Positions 4,438 to 12,295 of a DNA stretch of 12,295 nucleotides are shown here, piece by piece; the stretch's first letter is position 1; every line of letters starts with the position of its first letter. The translations under genes and the position numbers were made by a program. The stretch covers positions 1 through 12,295 of the forward strand of contig CAZMSZ010000221.1 in assembly GCA_964569055.1 (NCBI GenBank). The letters are read 5' to 3'. The stretch comes from JAWLGW01 sp964569055. GTDB taxonomy: Bacteria; Planctomycetota; J058. A model generated the notes under the pieces. That model searched no databases. It had not been told where the DNA came from and worked only from the letters and a program-made list of their open reading frames with translations.

Positions 4438-7110
4438 ATGGCCGAGTACGACTTCAAGGCGATCGAGCCGCGCTGGCAGCGCTACTGGGACGAGATCGAG
4501 CTGTTCCGGGCGGACGACGCCAGCGCCAAGCCCAAGTACTACTGCTTGATGATGTTCCCCTACCCCTCGGGGGACCTCCACGTCGGGCACGGGCGCAACT
4601 ACCTGATCGGCGACACGCTCGTCCGCTACCGCATGATGAAGGGCTACGAGGTCCTCTCCCCCATGGGGTGGGACGCGTTCGGCCTCCCCGCCGAGAACGC
4701 GGCGATCAAGCGCAACATCCACCCCGCCGCCTGGACCAAGCAGAACATCCAGAAGATGAAGGAGCAGCTCGCCCGCTGGGGGGTGGGCTACGACTGGTCG
4801 CGCGAGCTCACCACCTGCGAGCCCGACTACTACAAGTGGACGCAGTGGGTGTTCTGCCGGCTGATGGACGCCGGGCTGATCTACCGCAAGGAGTCGCCGG
4901 TCAACTGGTGCGAATCGTGCGCCACCGTGCTCGCCAACGAGCAGGTCGTGGACGGCAAGTGCGAGCGCTGCGGGGCCGAGGTGGTCAAGAAGCACCTCGA
5001 GCAGTGGTTCTGCAAGATCACCGACTACGCGCAGCGCCTCCTCGACGACATCGAGCAGCTCGAGCGCTGGCCCGAGCAGGTCAAGAACATCCAGCGGGCG
5101 CACATCGGCCGCAGCGAGGGCGCGGTGGTCCGGTTCCGCGTGGCCGAGACCGGGGCCGAGCTCCCCTGCTTCACCACGCGCCCCGACACGCTGTGGGGCG
5201 TGACCTACTTCTGCGTGGCCCCCGAGCACCCGATCGTGGACGCCGCGCTCGCCCAGGCCACCCCCGAGCGGCGCGCCGCGATCGAGGCCTTCCGCGAGCG
5301 GGTCAGCCGCCAGACCACCGTCGAGCGCGAGAAGACCAAGGAGGGCGTGCCCACCGGCTGGCACGTGACCAACCCGGTCAACGGGGAGCAGGTCCCGCTC
5401 TACCTCGCCAACTACGTGCTCATGGACTACGGCACGGGCGCGGTGATGGCGGTCCCCGCCCACGACCAGCGCGACTTCGAGTTCGCGCGCGCCCACCAGC
5501 TCCCGATCCGGATCGTGATCCAGGACGCAGCGGGATCGCTCACGGCCGACGGGCTCCGCGCCGCCTACGACGGCGACGGCCCGATGGTCGCGAGCGGCCC
5601 GTTCGACGGGACCCTCGCCGGCCCCGCGATCTCCAAGGTGATCGACTGGCTCGAGGCCGAGGGGAAGGGCGAGCGCTCGATCCAGTTCCGCCTGCACGAC
5701 TGGTGCATCTCGCGCCAGCGCTACTGGGGCGCGCCCGTGCCCGTGGTCCACTGCCCCGAGTGCGGCCCCGTGCGCGTGCCCGACGCGCAGCTCCCCGTGG
5801 TGCTCCCCGAGCTCGACGACTTCCGCCCCAAGGGGCGGAGCGTGCTCGAGTCGGTGGAGTCGTTCATGCAGACCACCTGCCCGACCTGCGCCGGACCCGC
5901 GCGGCGCGACCCCGACACGCTCGACACGTTCGTCGACAGCGCCTGGTACTTCCTCCGCTACCCCAACCCCGACCTCGCCGACCGCGCCTTCGACCGCGCC
6001 ACCGTGGCCGAGTGGCTCCCGGTGCACCAGTACGTCGGCGGGCGCGAGCACGCGCGCGGGCACCTGCTCTACAGCCGGTTCATCACCAAGGCCCTCCACG
6101 ACCTCGGCGAGCTCCCCTTCGACGAGCCGTTCGCGGCCCTGTTCTGCCAGGGCATGATCGGCATGCTCAGCTTCCGCTCGGACGCCAAGGGCTGGGTGAG
6201 CTGGCGCGAGGTCCAGCACGAGGGCGACGGCTACAAGCGGGCGCTCGGCCCCGACGGGAAGCCCAAGCGCGAGACGCGCGGGCTCGAGACCTACGACGTC
6301 TACCTCCACCAGGACGGGAGCGAGCTGCTCGGCGAGTACTTCAAGATGTCGAAGACCCGGCTCAACCTCGTCTCGGCCGGCGAGATGGGCGAGACCTGGG
6401 GCGTCGACACCCAGCGGCTCTACACGCTCGCGGTCGGCCCGGCCGAGCAGGACGCCGAGTGGGAGGAGCAGGGGGTCAAGGGCTACTCGCGCTTCTTGCG
6501 CCGCGCGCTCACCACGTTCGAGTGGCTGGCGCCGCTCGCGCGTAGCGCGGATGATGCGGGCCGGAGCGCGGAGGGCGCGGCGAGCGCGCCCTCGCCCGCC
6601 GGCAAGGCGCTCCGCCGCGCCGTGCACGAGGCGATCGCCCGGGTCACGCAGGGGCTCGAGCTCGACGCCGAGGGCACGTTCGGGTTCCACACCGCGATCG
6701 CCGCGATCATCACGCTCGAGCACGCCTTCGACCGCCCGCGCGGCGAGCCCGCCCCCGGCGACCTCGCGGTGTGGCGCGAGGCGGCCGAGACGTTCGTCGA
6801 GCTCCTGGCCCCGTTCGCCCCGCACCTCGCCGAGGAGCTGTGGCGCGAGCAGCTCGGCCGGCCCGATAGCGTGTTCCGCTCGGCCTGGCCCGAGGTCGAC
6901 CCGGCCGCGCTCGTGCGCGACGAGGTCGAGATCGCGGTGCAGCTCATGGGCAAGGTCAAGGACCGCGTCCACGTCCCGACCGACGCCGACGAGGCGACGC
7001 TGCGCGGGATCGTGCTCGAGCTCCCCAAGATCAAGGACGAGCTCGCGGGCAAGGCGGTCAAGAAGTTCGTGGTGGTGAAGAACCGGCTCGTCAACATCGT
7101 GGCGGTGTAG
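4438..7110 (+). CDS. leuS: Leucyl-tRNA synthetase
   Basis: A complete 890-aa class I synthetase that charges tRNA-Leu in the cytoplasm. The signature HVGH (48-51, the HIGH motif) lies in PSGDLHVGHGRNY, followed by GWDAFGLPAENAAI. A zinc module has C158-x2-C161 and C175-x2-C178. The CP1 editing domain, which removes mischarged amino acids, has TTRPDTLWG (246-254) and MAVPAHDQRD with the conserved editing Asp at D343. A second Cys-rich segment (CPEC...CPTC) precedes DTFVDSAWYF. The catalytic loop is K636-M-S-K639-T, that is KMSKT instead of the usual KMSKS. An anticodon-binding helical region and a bacterial C-terminal domain ending in NRLVNIVAV complete it. The length is slightly above the usual 820-880 aa; the region before KMSKT looks somewhat extended. 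The ATG has AGGAG at 4424-4428, 9 nt upstream. The proS start follows the stop after 7 bp. Confidence 0.98.
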   Translation: MAEYDFKAIEPRWQRYWDEIELFRADDASAKPKYYCLMMFPYPSGDLHVGHGRNYLIGDTLVRYRMMKGYEVLSPMGWDAFGLPAENAAIKRNIHPAAWTKQNIQKMKEQLARWGVGYDWSRELTTCEPDYYKWTQWVFCRLMDAGLIYRKESPVNWCESCATVLANEQVVDGKCERCGAEVVKKHLEQWFCKITDYAQRLLDDIEQLERWPEQVKNIQRAHIGRSEGAVVRFRVAETGAELPCFTTRPDTLWGVTYFCVAPEHPIVDAALAQATPERRAAIEAFRERVSRQTTVEREKTKEGVPTGWHVTNPVNGEQVPLYLANYVLMDYGTGAVMAVPAHDQRDFEFARAHQLPIRIVIQDAAGSLTADGLRAAYDGDGPMVASGPFDGTLAGPAISKVIDWLEAEGKGERSIQFRLHDWCISRQRYWGAPVPVVHCPECGPVRVPDAQLPVVLPELDDFRPKGRSVLESVESFMQTTCPTCAGPARRDPDTLDTFVDSAWYFLRYPNPDLADRAFDRATVAEWLPVHQYVGGREHARGHLLYSRFITKALHDLGELPFDEPFAALFCQGMIGMLSFRSDAKGWVSWREVQHEGDGYKRALGPDGKPKRETRGLETYDVYLHQDGSELLGEYFKMSKTRLNLVSAGEMGETWGVDTQRLYTLAVGPAEQDAEWEEQGVKGYSRFLRRALTTFEWLAPLARSADDAGRSAEGAASAPSPAGKALRRAVHEAIARVTQGLELDAEGTFGFHTAIAAIITLEHAFDRPRGEPAPGDLAVWREAAETFVELLAPFAPHLAEELWREQLGRPDSVFRSAWPEVDPAALVRDEVEIAVQLMGKVKDRVHVPTDADEATLRGIVLELPKIKDELAGKAVKKFVVVKNRLVNIVAV

Positions 7111-7117
7111 GGAAGAC

Positions 7118-8680
7118 ATGGGCAAGCAGCAGAAGGGCAAGGGCCAGGACAAGGCGAGCGGCCTCCCCACCCGCGCCGGGGACTACGCCGGCTGGTACCA
7201 GGAGGTGATCAAGGTCGCCGAGCTGGCCGAGCACTCGGCGGTGCGCGGCTGCATGGTGATCAAGCCGTACGGCTACGCGCTGTGGGAGAACATCCAGCGC
7301 GCGCTCGACCGGCGCTTCAAGGCCACCGGCCACAAGAACGCCTACTTCCCGCTGTTCATCCCCAAGTCGTTCCTCCAGCGCGAGGCCGAGCACGCCGAGG
7401 GCTTCGCCATGGAGTGCGCGGTGGTCACGCACTCGCGCCTCAAGCAGGGCGAGGACGGCGCGCTGATCCCCGACCCCGAGTCGCGGCTGGCCGAGGAGCT
7501 GATCGTCCGGCCCACCTCCGAGACGATCATCGGCGAGTCGTTCGCGCGCTGGGTCAACAGCTACCGCGACCTGCCGCTGCTGATCAACCAGTGGGCCAAC
7601 GTGGTCCGCTGGGAGATGCGCACCCGCCTGTTCCTGCGGACCATGGAGTTCCTGTGGCAGGAGGGGCACACCGTCCACGCCACCAGCGAGGAGGCGGAGC
7701 AGGAGACCCGGCAGATGCTCGAGGTCTACCGCGAGTTCGCCGAGGACGTGATGGCCATGCCGGTCATCGTGGGGCGCAAGACCGAGCGCGAGAAGTTCGT
7801 GGGCGCCGAGCACACCTACTGCATCGAGGCCATGATGCAGGACCGCAAGGCGCTGCAGGCCGGCACCAGCCACCACCTCGGCCAGAACTTCGCCCGGGCG
7901 TTCGACATCAAGTTCCTCGACCAGGACCAGCAGGAGAAGCTGGCCTGGACGACGTCGTGGGGCGTCTCCACCCGCCTGATCGGCGGGCTGATCATGACCC
8001 ACGCCGACGACGCGGGCCTGGTGCTGCCGCCCGCGCTCGCCCCGGTGCACGTGGTGTTCATCCCGATCCGCGCCGGCAACCCCGAGGAGCGCGCGAAGGT
8101 CGAGCAGTACCTCGCGCCGCTCCTGGCCGAGCTGCGCGGCAAGGCGCTGCACGGGCGGGCCCTCGAGGTCGAGGTCGACCTCGGCAAGGACCGGCCCGGG
8201 GCCAAGCACTTCGCCTGGGAGAAGCGCGGGGTGCCGCTGCGGGTCGAGGTCGGCCCCCGCGACATGGAGGCCGGCAAGATCGTCTACGTCAGCCGCCTGG
8301 GCGGCGAGAAGGTGGCGATCGGGCGCGACGAGCTCGGGGCCAAGGTCCTCGAGCTCCTCGAGGGGATCCAGCGCGAGCTGTTCGCGCGGGCCGAGGCCCA
8401 CCGCGCCGAGCACATGAGGGAGCTCGACGACCGGGCCGCCTTCGACGCGTTCTTCACCCCCAACGACCCCGAGCGCCCCGAGCTCCACGGCGGGTTCGTG
8501 CGCGGGGGCTGGTGCGGGGAGACCGCCTGCGAGGCGTCGGTCCAGGAGGCGCTCAAGGTCACGATCCGCTGCATCCCGATCGAGGGCGAGCTGGCCGCCC
8601 CGTTCGAGGGGGCCTGCGTCGCCTGCGGCAAGCCGGCCAAGGCGGGGCAGCCCCGGGTGATCTGGGCCAAGGCCTACTGA
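7118..8680 (+). CDS. proS: Prolyl-tRNA synthetase, archaeal/eukaryotic type
   Basis: A complete 520-aa class II synthetase that charges tRNA-Pro. It belongs to the ProS type 3 (archaeal/eukaryotic-like) group and lacks the large editing insertion of E. coli-type ProRS. Visible are the class II core with RPTSETIIGESF, motif 2 around RWEMRTRLFLRTMEF, QEGHT, and motif 3 around GVSTRLIGGLIMTHADD. An anticodon-binding domain starts near VHVVFIPI. The C-terminal zinc domain has ligands C466-x4-C471 and C500-x2-C503, and the protein ends in the family's characteristic ...WAKAY with terminal Tyr. A short Lys/Gly-rich N-terminal extension (MGKQQKGKGQDK) precedes the core. The ATG lies 7 bp after the leuS stop with GGGA overlapping the stop region, so translation is probably coupled. 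Pairing with leuS makes an aminoacylation operon. Confidence 0.97.
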   Translation: MGKQQKGKGQDKASGLPTRAGDYAGWYQEVIKVAELAEHSAVRGCMVIKPYGYALWENIQRALDRRFKATGHKNAYFPLFIPKSFLQREAEHAEGFAMECAVVTHSRLKQGEDGALIPDPESRLAEELIVRPTSETIIGESFARWVNSYRDLPLLINQWANVVRWEMRTRLFLRTMEFLWQEGHTVHATSEEAEQETRQMLEVYREFAEDVMAMPVIVGRKTEREKFVGAEHTYCIEAMMQDRKALQAGTSHHLGQNFARAFDIKFLDQDQQEKLAWTTSWGVSTRLIGGLIMTHADDAGLVLPPALAPVHVVFIPIRAGNPEERAKVEQYLAPLLAELRGKALHGRALEVEVDLGKDRPGAKHFAWEKRGVPLRVEVGPRDMEAGKIVYVSRLGGEKVAIGRDELGAKVLELLEGIQRELFARAEAHRAEHMRELDDRAAFDAFFTPNDPERPELHGGFVRGGWCGETACEASVQEALKVTIRCIPIEGELAAPFEGACVACGKPAKAGQPRVIWAKAY

Positions 8681-8719
8681 GGGCCCCCCCACCACCTGGG
8701 CTCGCCCACGCCCGAGCGA

Positions 8720-8756
8720 TTGGGTAACCTGTCCGCAAGACTTACGTTCGGACAGG
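8720..8756 (+). promoter_or_regulatory. Promoter candidate overlapped by a perfect dyad
   Basis: TTGGGT (8720-8725), a 17-nt spacer and TACGTT (8743-8748) form a weak but correctly spaced -35/-10 pair upstream of the STN/HEAT gene. An 8-bp perfect inverted repeat, CCTGTCCG (8728-8735) and CGGACAGG (8749-8756) with a 13-nt gap, places one arm between the boxes and the other just after the -10. This layout fits an operator. The dyad could instead be a hairpin at the end of the proS transcript, but no T-run follows. Confidence 0.45.
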
Positions 8757-8775
8757 CAGGGGGAAGGGGGATCGC

Positions 8776-10557
8776 ATGCGCGGCACGCGCCTCGGGATCG
8801 GGGTGCCCTCGAGGGCGCCCTTCGCGGTGATGGTTGCGCTGTCAGCCGCGGCCGTCTGGGTGGCCCCCGCGGCGGCGCAGGACGAGCGGAAGCCGGCCAG
8901 CCCGCTGGCGGCGCTGGAGCAGAAGGTCAGCTTCAGCTTCAACGGCACTCAGCTGCACCTCGTGATCGAGGCGCTGCAGAAGGCCACCGGCGCCAACATC
9001 GCGGTCGATCCGCGGGTCGATCGCTGGCGCGCGAGCGTCACCGCCACGGTCAACGACGAGCCCGCGAGCGCGATCCTCGAGGCGATCGGCGAGCAGCTGA
9101 GGGTCGAGCACACCGTGTGGTGCGACGTGATCTACCTGCACCCCGCCGGCAAGGCGCCCGGCCCCGAGCCGACCAAGCCCACCGGGCCTGGCGCGCGGCT
9201 GCTCGACGAGGTCGTGCCGGCGGTCGACTTCGAGCGCGCCGCCCTGTCCGAGGTCATGACCAACCTCAAGTCGCGCGTGAAGGGCCTCGACATCGTGCTC
9301 CCCGCGCGCGTGCGCGTCGCCGCGCGCAAGAACGAGCCGCTGACCCTCAAGCTGCGGCTGGTGCCCCTGCACGACGTGCTGTCGCTGGTCGCGCGCGACC
9401 AGCGGCTGAAGTGGACGCTCGAGGGCGGGAAGGTCGTGTTCGCGGCGCTCGAGGCGAGCGAGCGCGACATCGAGGCCGACACCGTCGACTACGACGTGGT
9501 CCGCGGCGACACCCTCGAGGACGCGGACGCCGCCGTCGACGTGGACGCGCAGCTCCGCCGGCTGGCCGTGCCGGCCACGCGCGGCGCCGCGGCGCGCGCG
9601 CTGATCCGCGCCGGCAAGCCGGCCCTCCCCAAGGTGGCCGCCCTCCTCGCCAAGGCCGATCCGGCCACGGCGGGCGCCGCCCTGCGGGTGCTGGAGGCCG
9701 CGGCCGACCCCTCGGAGTACGTGGCCGTGCTGCGCCTGTTCCAGGACGAGGAGCGGTCGCTCGAGCTGCGCAGCCAGGCGGGCATGACCCTCGCCGCCAT
9801 GAAGGCGCCCGAGGCGGTGCCGGCCCTGATCGACGCGCTCAACGACCCCATGTTCCGGATCTCCGAGACCGCTCGCCGCGCGCTGGTCGCGACCGGCGCC
9901 CCCGCGGTGCCGCACCTCGAGAAGCGCTGGCTGGCCGAGGTCGCCAAGGAGGACGCCGGGCAGGACGGGATCATCTACCGCGGCCTGTTGATCTTCGGCG
10001 AGATCGGCAGCGAGGCGGCGCGCAACCGCCTGGTCCGCGCGCTGGCGATCACCCGCGGCAGGCGCGCGGTCGCGATCCGGCACCACGCGGCCATGGCGCT
10101 GGGCTACACCGGCAAGACCCAGGTGATCCTCCCGCTGATCCGCGCGCTCGAGCGCGAGCGCGACTTCCTGGTCGCGAAGTACATCGCGCGCTCGCTCCAC
10201 TGGCTGACCAGCGTCGACCTGCCCCCGAGCGCGGCGCGCTGGCGCACCTGGTGGGACCAGGAGGGTCAGCTCCAGTACGCCTCGCACGAGTCGGCGGGCG
10301 ACCTGCTCGACGACCTCGGCGGCGAGGTCGAGCTGCCGGTCGATGAGAACGGCTACCCGATCCTGGAGTCGGACGAGCAGCGCACGCAGCGGCTGATCGG
10401 CGAGCTCCGCTCGCGCGACACCGACAAGCGCACCGCCGCGATCAAGTCGCTCGAGGCCATGGGCAAGCAGGCCCTGCCCGAGCTGAAGAAGCAGGCGAAC
10501 GACCCGCAGATCGGCCGCACCGTGAAGTGGTTGATCGCCCGGATCGAGTCCCGCTGA
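8776..10557 (+). CDS. Secreted protein with two STN-like domains and HEAT repeats
   Basis: A 593-aa protein with a signal peptide: an Arg-containing n-region, the hydrophobic FAVMVALSAAAVWVA and probable signal-peptidase I cleavage near APAAA/QDE (about residue 34). Two short beta-alpha-beta modules follow (about 48-125 and 150-235). They resemble secretin/TonB short N-terminal (STN) domains, with patterns such as FNGTQLHLVIEALQKATGAN and FERAALSEVMTNLKSRVKGL. From about 255 to 480, and again at the end, come HEAT/PBS-lyase-type helical repeats (for example AVPALIDALNDP, RISETARRALVATG, RHHAAMALGYTG). A Trp-rich WRTWWDQEG segment lies near 490. The start has AAGGGGG 5-6 nt before the ATG. No enzymatic motif is seen, so it probably acts as a periplasmic binding or scaffold protein. 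The specific role is unknown. It is followed 41 bp later by the transglutaminase-like/TPR gene, probably in the same operon. Confidence 0.8.
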   Translation: MRGTRLGIGVPSRAPFAVMVALSAAAVWVAPAAAQDERKPASPLAALEQKVSFSFNGTQLHLVIEALQKATGANIAVDPRVDRWRASVTATVNDEPASAILEAIGEQLRVEHTVWCDVIYLHPAGKAPGPEPTKPTGPGARLLDEVVPAVDFERAALSEVMTNLKSRVKGLDIVLPARVRVAARKNEPLTLKLRLVPLHDVLSLVARDQRLKWTLEGGKVVFAALEASERDIEADTVDYDVVRGDTLEDADAAVDVDAQLRRLAVPATRGAAARALIRAGKPALPKVAALLAKADPATAGAALRVLEAAADPSEYVAVLRLFQDEERSLELRSQAGMTLAAMKAPEAVPALIDALNDPMFRISETARRALVATGAPAVPHLEKRWLAEVAKEDAGQDGIIYRGLLIFGEIGSEAARNRLVRALAITRGRRAVAIRHHAAMALGYTGKTQVILPLIRALERERDFLVAKYIARSLHWLTSVDLPPSAARWRTWWDQEGQLQYASHESAGDLLDDLGGEVELPVDENGYPILESDEQRTQRLIGELRSRDTDKRTAAIKSLEAMGKQALPELKKQANDPQIGRTVKWLIARIESR

Positions 10558-10598
10558 CGCTCGCTCCCGCAGCGAGACGAGCTGGGGGCGAGGCTGCC

Positions 10599-12203
10599 GT
10601 GCCCGACCCGCTCCAGGCGGTGACCCGCGGCCTCGCCGCGCTGCGGCTCCGCGACGACCTGCGCCGCCTGGGCGCGCTCGGCCGGAGGCTGCTCGCGCTG
10701 GAGCGGGTGGTCCTCCCCGAGGGCGCGCCGGGGCCGCCCTCGCCGCTGGTGACGGCGCTGCTGCTCGAGGACGACCGCGCCCTCGACGTGGCGCTCGGCG
10801 CGGCCGCGATCACGGCCGAGGACGAGCCGCACACCGACGTGGGGCGCTTGGTCGGCGTGGTCGACGAGTGGGCCTGCCACCTGCGCGCCCGTCTGGCGGT
10901 GAGCGAGCCCACCGCGCGCGGGCGCCTCGAGGCGCTCAATCGGTTCTTCTTCGACCAGCTCGGCTTCACCGCCGCGCCGACCCGCGCGGACCGCTACGGC
11001 GACGATCGCCTGGCCGACCTGCTGCTCCCCCACGTGATCCGCCGGCGGCGCGGGCACTGCGTCGGCCTGTCGACGGTCTACCTGGCGCTCGGGACCCGGG
11101 CGGGCCTGCCGCTGTTCGGCGTGTCGGTCCCGGGCCACTTCTTCGTGCGCTGGGACGGCGCGGGCGAGCGGCGCAACGTCGAGCTCACCTCGCGCGGCGC
11201 CGAGCGCCCCGACGCCTACTACGTCGAGCGGTTCGCGCTCCGCCCCGAGCTGGTGGAGCGGGGCGTCTACCTGCAGAGCCTGCGCCGGCGCGAGGTGCTG
11301 GTGGAGCTGCTCAACAACCGCGCCAACTGCTACTGGGACCGGGGCGACGAGCTGCGGGCCATGCGCGACCTCGACCGGATCGTGCGCGCCAGCCAGAGCT
11401 TCGCCCGCGCCTACGTCGGGCGCGGGTTCATCGCCTTGCAGCGCGGCGAGCTCGACGTCGCGCGGCGCGACCTCGGGCGCGCCCTGGAGCTCGACCCGGC
11501 CGACGCGCGGGCGCAGCTCCTGCTCGGGCAGGTCCACCTGCGCGCCGGCGAGCTGCAGGCGGCCGAGGACGCGTTCGCGCGCGCGACCGAGCTCGACCCG
11601 GCCAGCGCCCTGGCGCAGACCTACCTCGGCCGGGTGTATCAGCTCCGCGGGCAGTACGACCGCGCGATCGAGTGGCACCTGCGCGCCACGCGCAGCGACC
11701 CGCGGTGCCACACCGCCTGGAACCACCTCGGCCAGGCCCGCCAGGCGGTCGGCGACGAGCCCGGCGCGCGGCAAGCGTTCTGCGAGGCCCGGCGCGCCGT
11801 CCCGGGCAACCTGCGGGCGCGCGAGAACCTCGTGCTGCTCTCGCGCGGGAAGTTCGACCAGGTCGGCTGGGGCGCCCTCCCCAGCTTCTGGGCCGTGTGC
11901 CGCGAGCACGAGCGCCGGCTGCGCCAGGCCCCCGACGCGGTCGCCGCCCGGGTGGCCTACGTCCGGTTCCTGCTCGGCGCCGGCCGGCGGCTCGAGCGAG
12001 CCCTCGAGGTCGCGCGCGAGCTGGTGCGCGCCGCGGAGGCCCCCGATCACCTCGAGCTCCTCGCCCAGCTCCTCGCCCGGACCGGCAGCCTCGACGAGGC
12101 CCGCCTCGTGTTCGACCGCGCGATCGAGCTCGACCGCGAGCGCGGCGGGGCGCGGGTCGCCCGGCTCGAGCAGCAACGCGCGCGCCTGGGCCCGAGTCGC
12201 TAG
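10599..12203 (+). CDS. Transglutaminase-like (SirB1-type) domain with TPR repeats
   Basis: A cytoplasmic protein of about 534 aa. GTG 10599 is chosen because GCGAGG precedes it by 5 nt; an earlier GTG at 10527 would overlap the previous gene and has no Shine-Dalgarno. Residues about 50-230 resemble the SirB1/transglutaminase-like family: LNRFFFDQLGF, then RRRRGHCVGLSTVYLALG with C154, GVSVPGHFFVRW with H180, and RNVELTSRG with a possible third triad residue N193. The Cys and His sit where transglutaminase-fold cysteine enzymes carry theirs, so catalysis is possible, though SirB1 homologues often lack activity. From about 228 to 410 there are about five TPRs (YVGRGFIALQRGELDVARRD, AQLLLGQVHLRAGELQAAED, TYLGRVYQLRGQYDRAIEWH), followed by more TPR-like helices to the end. 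No signal peptide or TM helix is seen. Family is reasonably sure; substrate and partner are unknown. Confidence 0.8.
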   Translation: MPDPLQAVTRGLAALRLRDDLRRLGALGRRLLALERVVLPEGAPGPPSPLVTALLLEDDRALDVALGAAAITAEDEPHTDVGRLVGVVDEWACHLRARLAVSEPTARGRLEALNRFFFDQLGFTAAPTRADRYGDDRLADLLLPHVIRRRRGHCVGLSTVYLALGTRAGLPLFGVSVPGHFFVRWDGAGERRNVELTSRGAERPDAYYVERFALRPELVERGVYLQSLRRREVLVELLNNRANCYWDRGDELRAMRDLDRIVRASQSFARAYVGRGFIALQRGELDVARRDLGRALELDPADARAQLLLGQVHLRAGELQAAEDAFARATELDPASALAQTYLGRVYQLRGQYDRAIEWHLRATRSDPRCHTAWNHLGQARQAVGDEPGARQAFCEARRAVPGNLRARENLVLLSRGKFDQVGWGALPSFWAVCREHERRLRQAPDAVAARVAYVRFLLGAGRRLERALEVARELVRAAEAPDHLELLAQLLARTGSLDEARLVFDRAIELDRERGGARVARLEQQRARLGPSR

Positions 12204-12295
12204 GAGTAGCGGAGACGGGCAAACCGGCATCCGCAGGCGTACTAGCCCTTGAACAAGCGCGTTCGAGGCAGAGCGCACCTCCGGCCGCCCGTGGC
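12204..12295. other. Intergenic end of window, nothing recognised
   Basis: The 92 bases after the TPR gene hold no convincing gene, RNA or terminator. A short GAAC-N6-GTTC dyad (12251-12264) is visible but does not fit a known operator spacing. The next gene probably starts beyond the window. Confidence 0.5.

Noticed and set aside
4273..7170. Very long minus-strand open frame opposite leuS (and similar ones opposite the other genes)
   Set aside because: Antisense shadow caused by high GC and strong third-position bias; the plus-strand product is an unmistakable LeuRS.
12251..12264. GAAC-aagcgc-GTTC dyad as a LexA-type SOS box
   Set aside because: The half-sites are 6 bp apart, while the GAAC-N4-GTTC type needs 4, and the flanks do not fit other LexA boxes known to me.

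Overview
The window is a very GC-rich bacterial chromosomal segment with strong G/C preference at third codon positions. It carries seven well-supported protein genes, one small Cys-rich ORF and one tRNA. The gene set points to a Gram-negative-type bacterium, perhaps Planctomycetota or Myxococcota: NAD-type isocitrate dehydrogenase, a membrane-anchored Ser/Thr kinase, archaeal/eukaryotic-type ProRS, a secreted HEAT-repeat protein and a SirB1/transglutaminase-like TPR protein. The phylum cannot be settled from this sequence alone, and no mobile element, CRISPR array or phage gene was seen.

Left part (1-1384): positions 1-320 are a less GC-rich, apparently non-coding stretch. It holds a 6-bp hairpin, a degenerate 9-bp tandem repeat and a striking AT-rich 3 x 12-bp tandem repeat. 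On the minus strand follow a 51-codon Cys-rich ORF (321-476, every third position G or C, good Shine-Dalgarno) and a DksA/TraR-type zinc-finger regulator (689-1126). The 258-bp divergent spacer between the regulator and the isocitrate dehydrogenase contains two strong stem-loops.

Centre (1385-4225): an NAD-type isocitrate dehydrogenase is followed after about 10 bp by a zinc-ribbon/Ser-Thr kinase/TM protein. The kinase reading frame extends well upstream of its first ATG/GTG/TTG, so it probably starts at a CTG. A shared hairpin terminator lies between this operon and a converging minus-strand tRNA-Ala(GGC), which has its own near-consensus sigma-70 promoter.

Right part (4438-12203): leuS and proS form a tight two-gene aminoacyl-tRNA synthetase operon. 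A new transcription unit then starts behind a dyad-overlapped promoter candidate. It has a secreted protein with two STN-like domains and HEAT repeats, and, 41 bp later, a cytoplasmic transglutaminase-like/SirB1 domain fused to TPRs. The window thus combines housekeeping functions (TCA cycle, tRNA charging, alanine tRNA) with signalling or scaffold proteins of unknown specific role. The least explained items are the small Cys-rich ORF with its neighbouring tandem repeats, and the STN-HEAT/transglutaminase-TPR gene pair.
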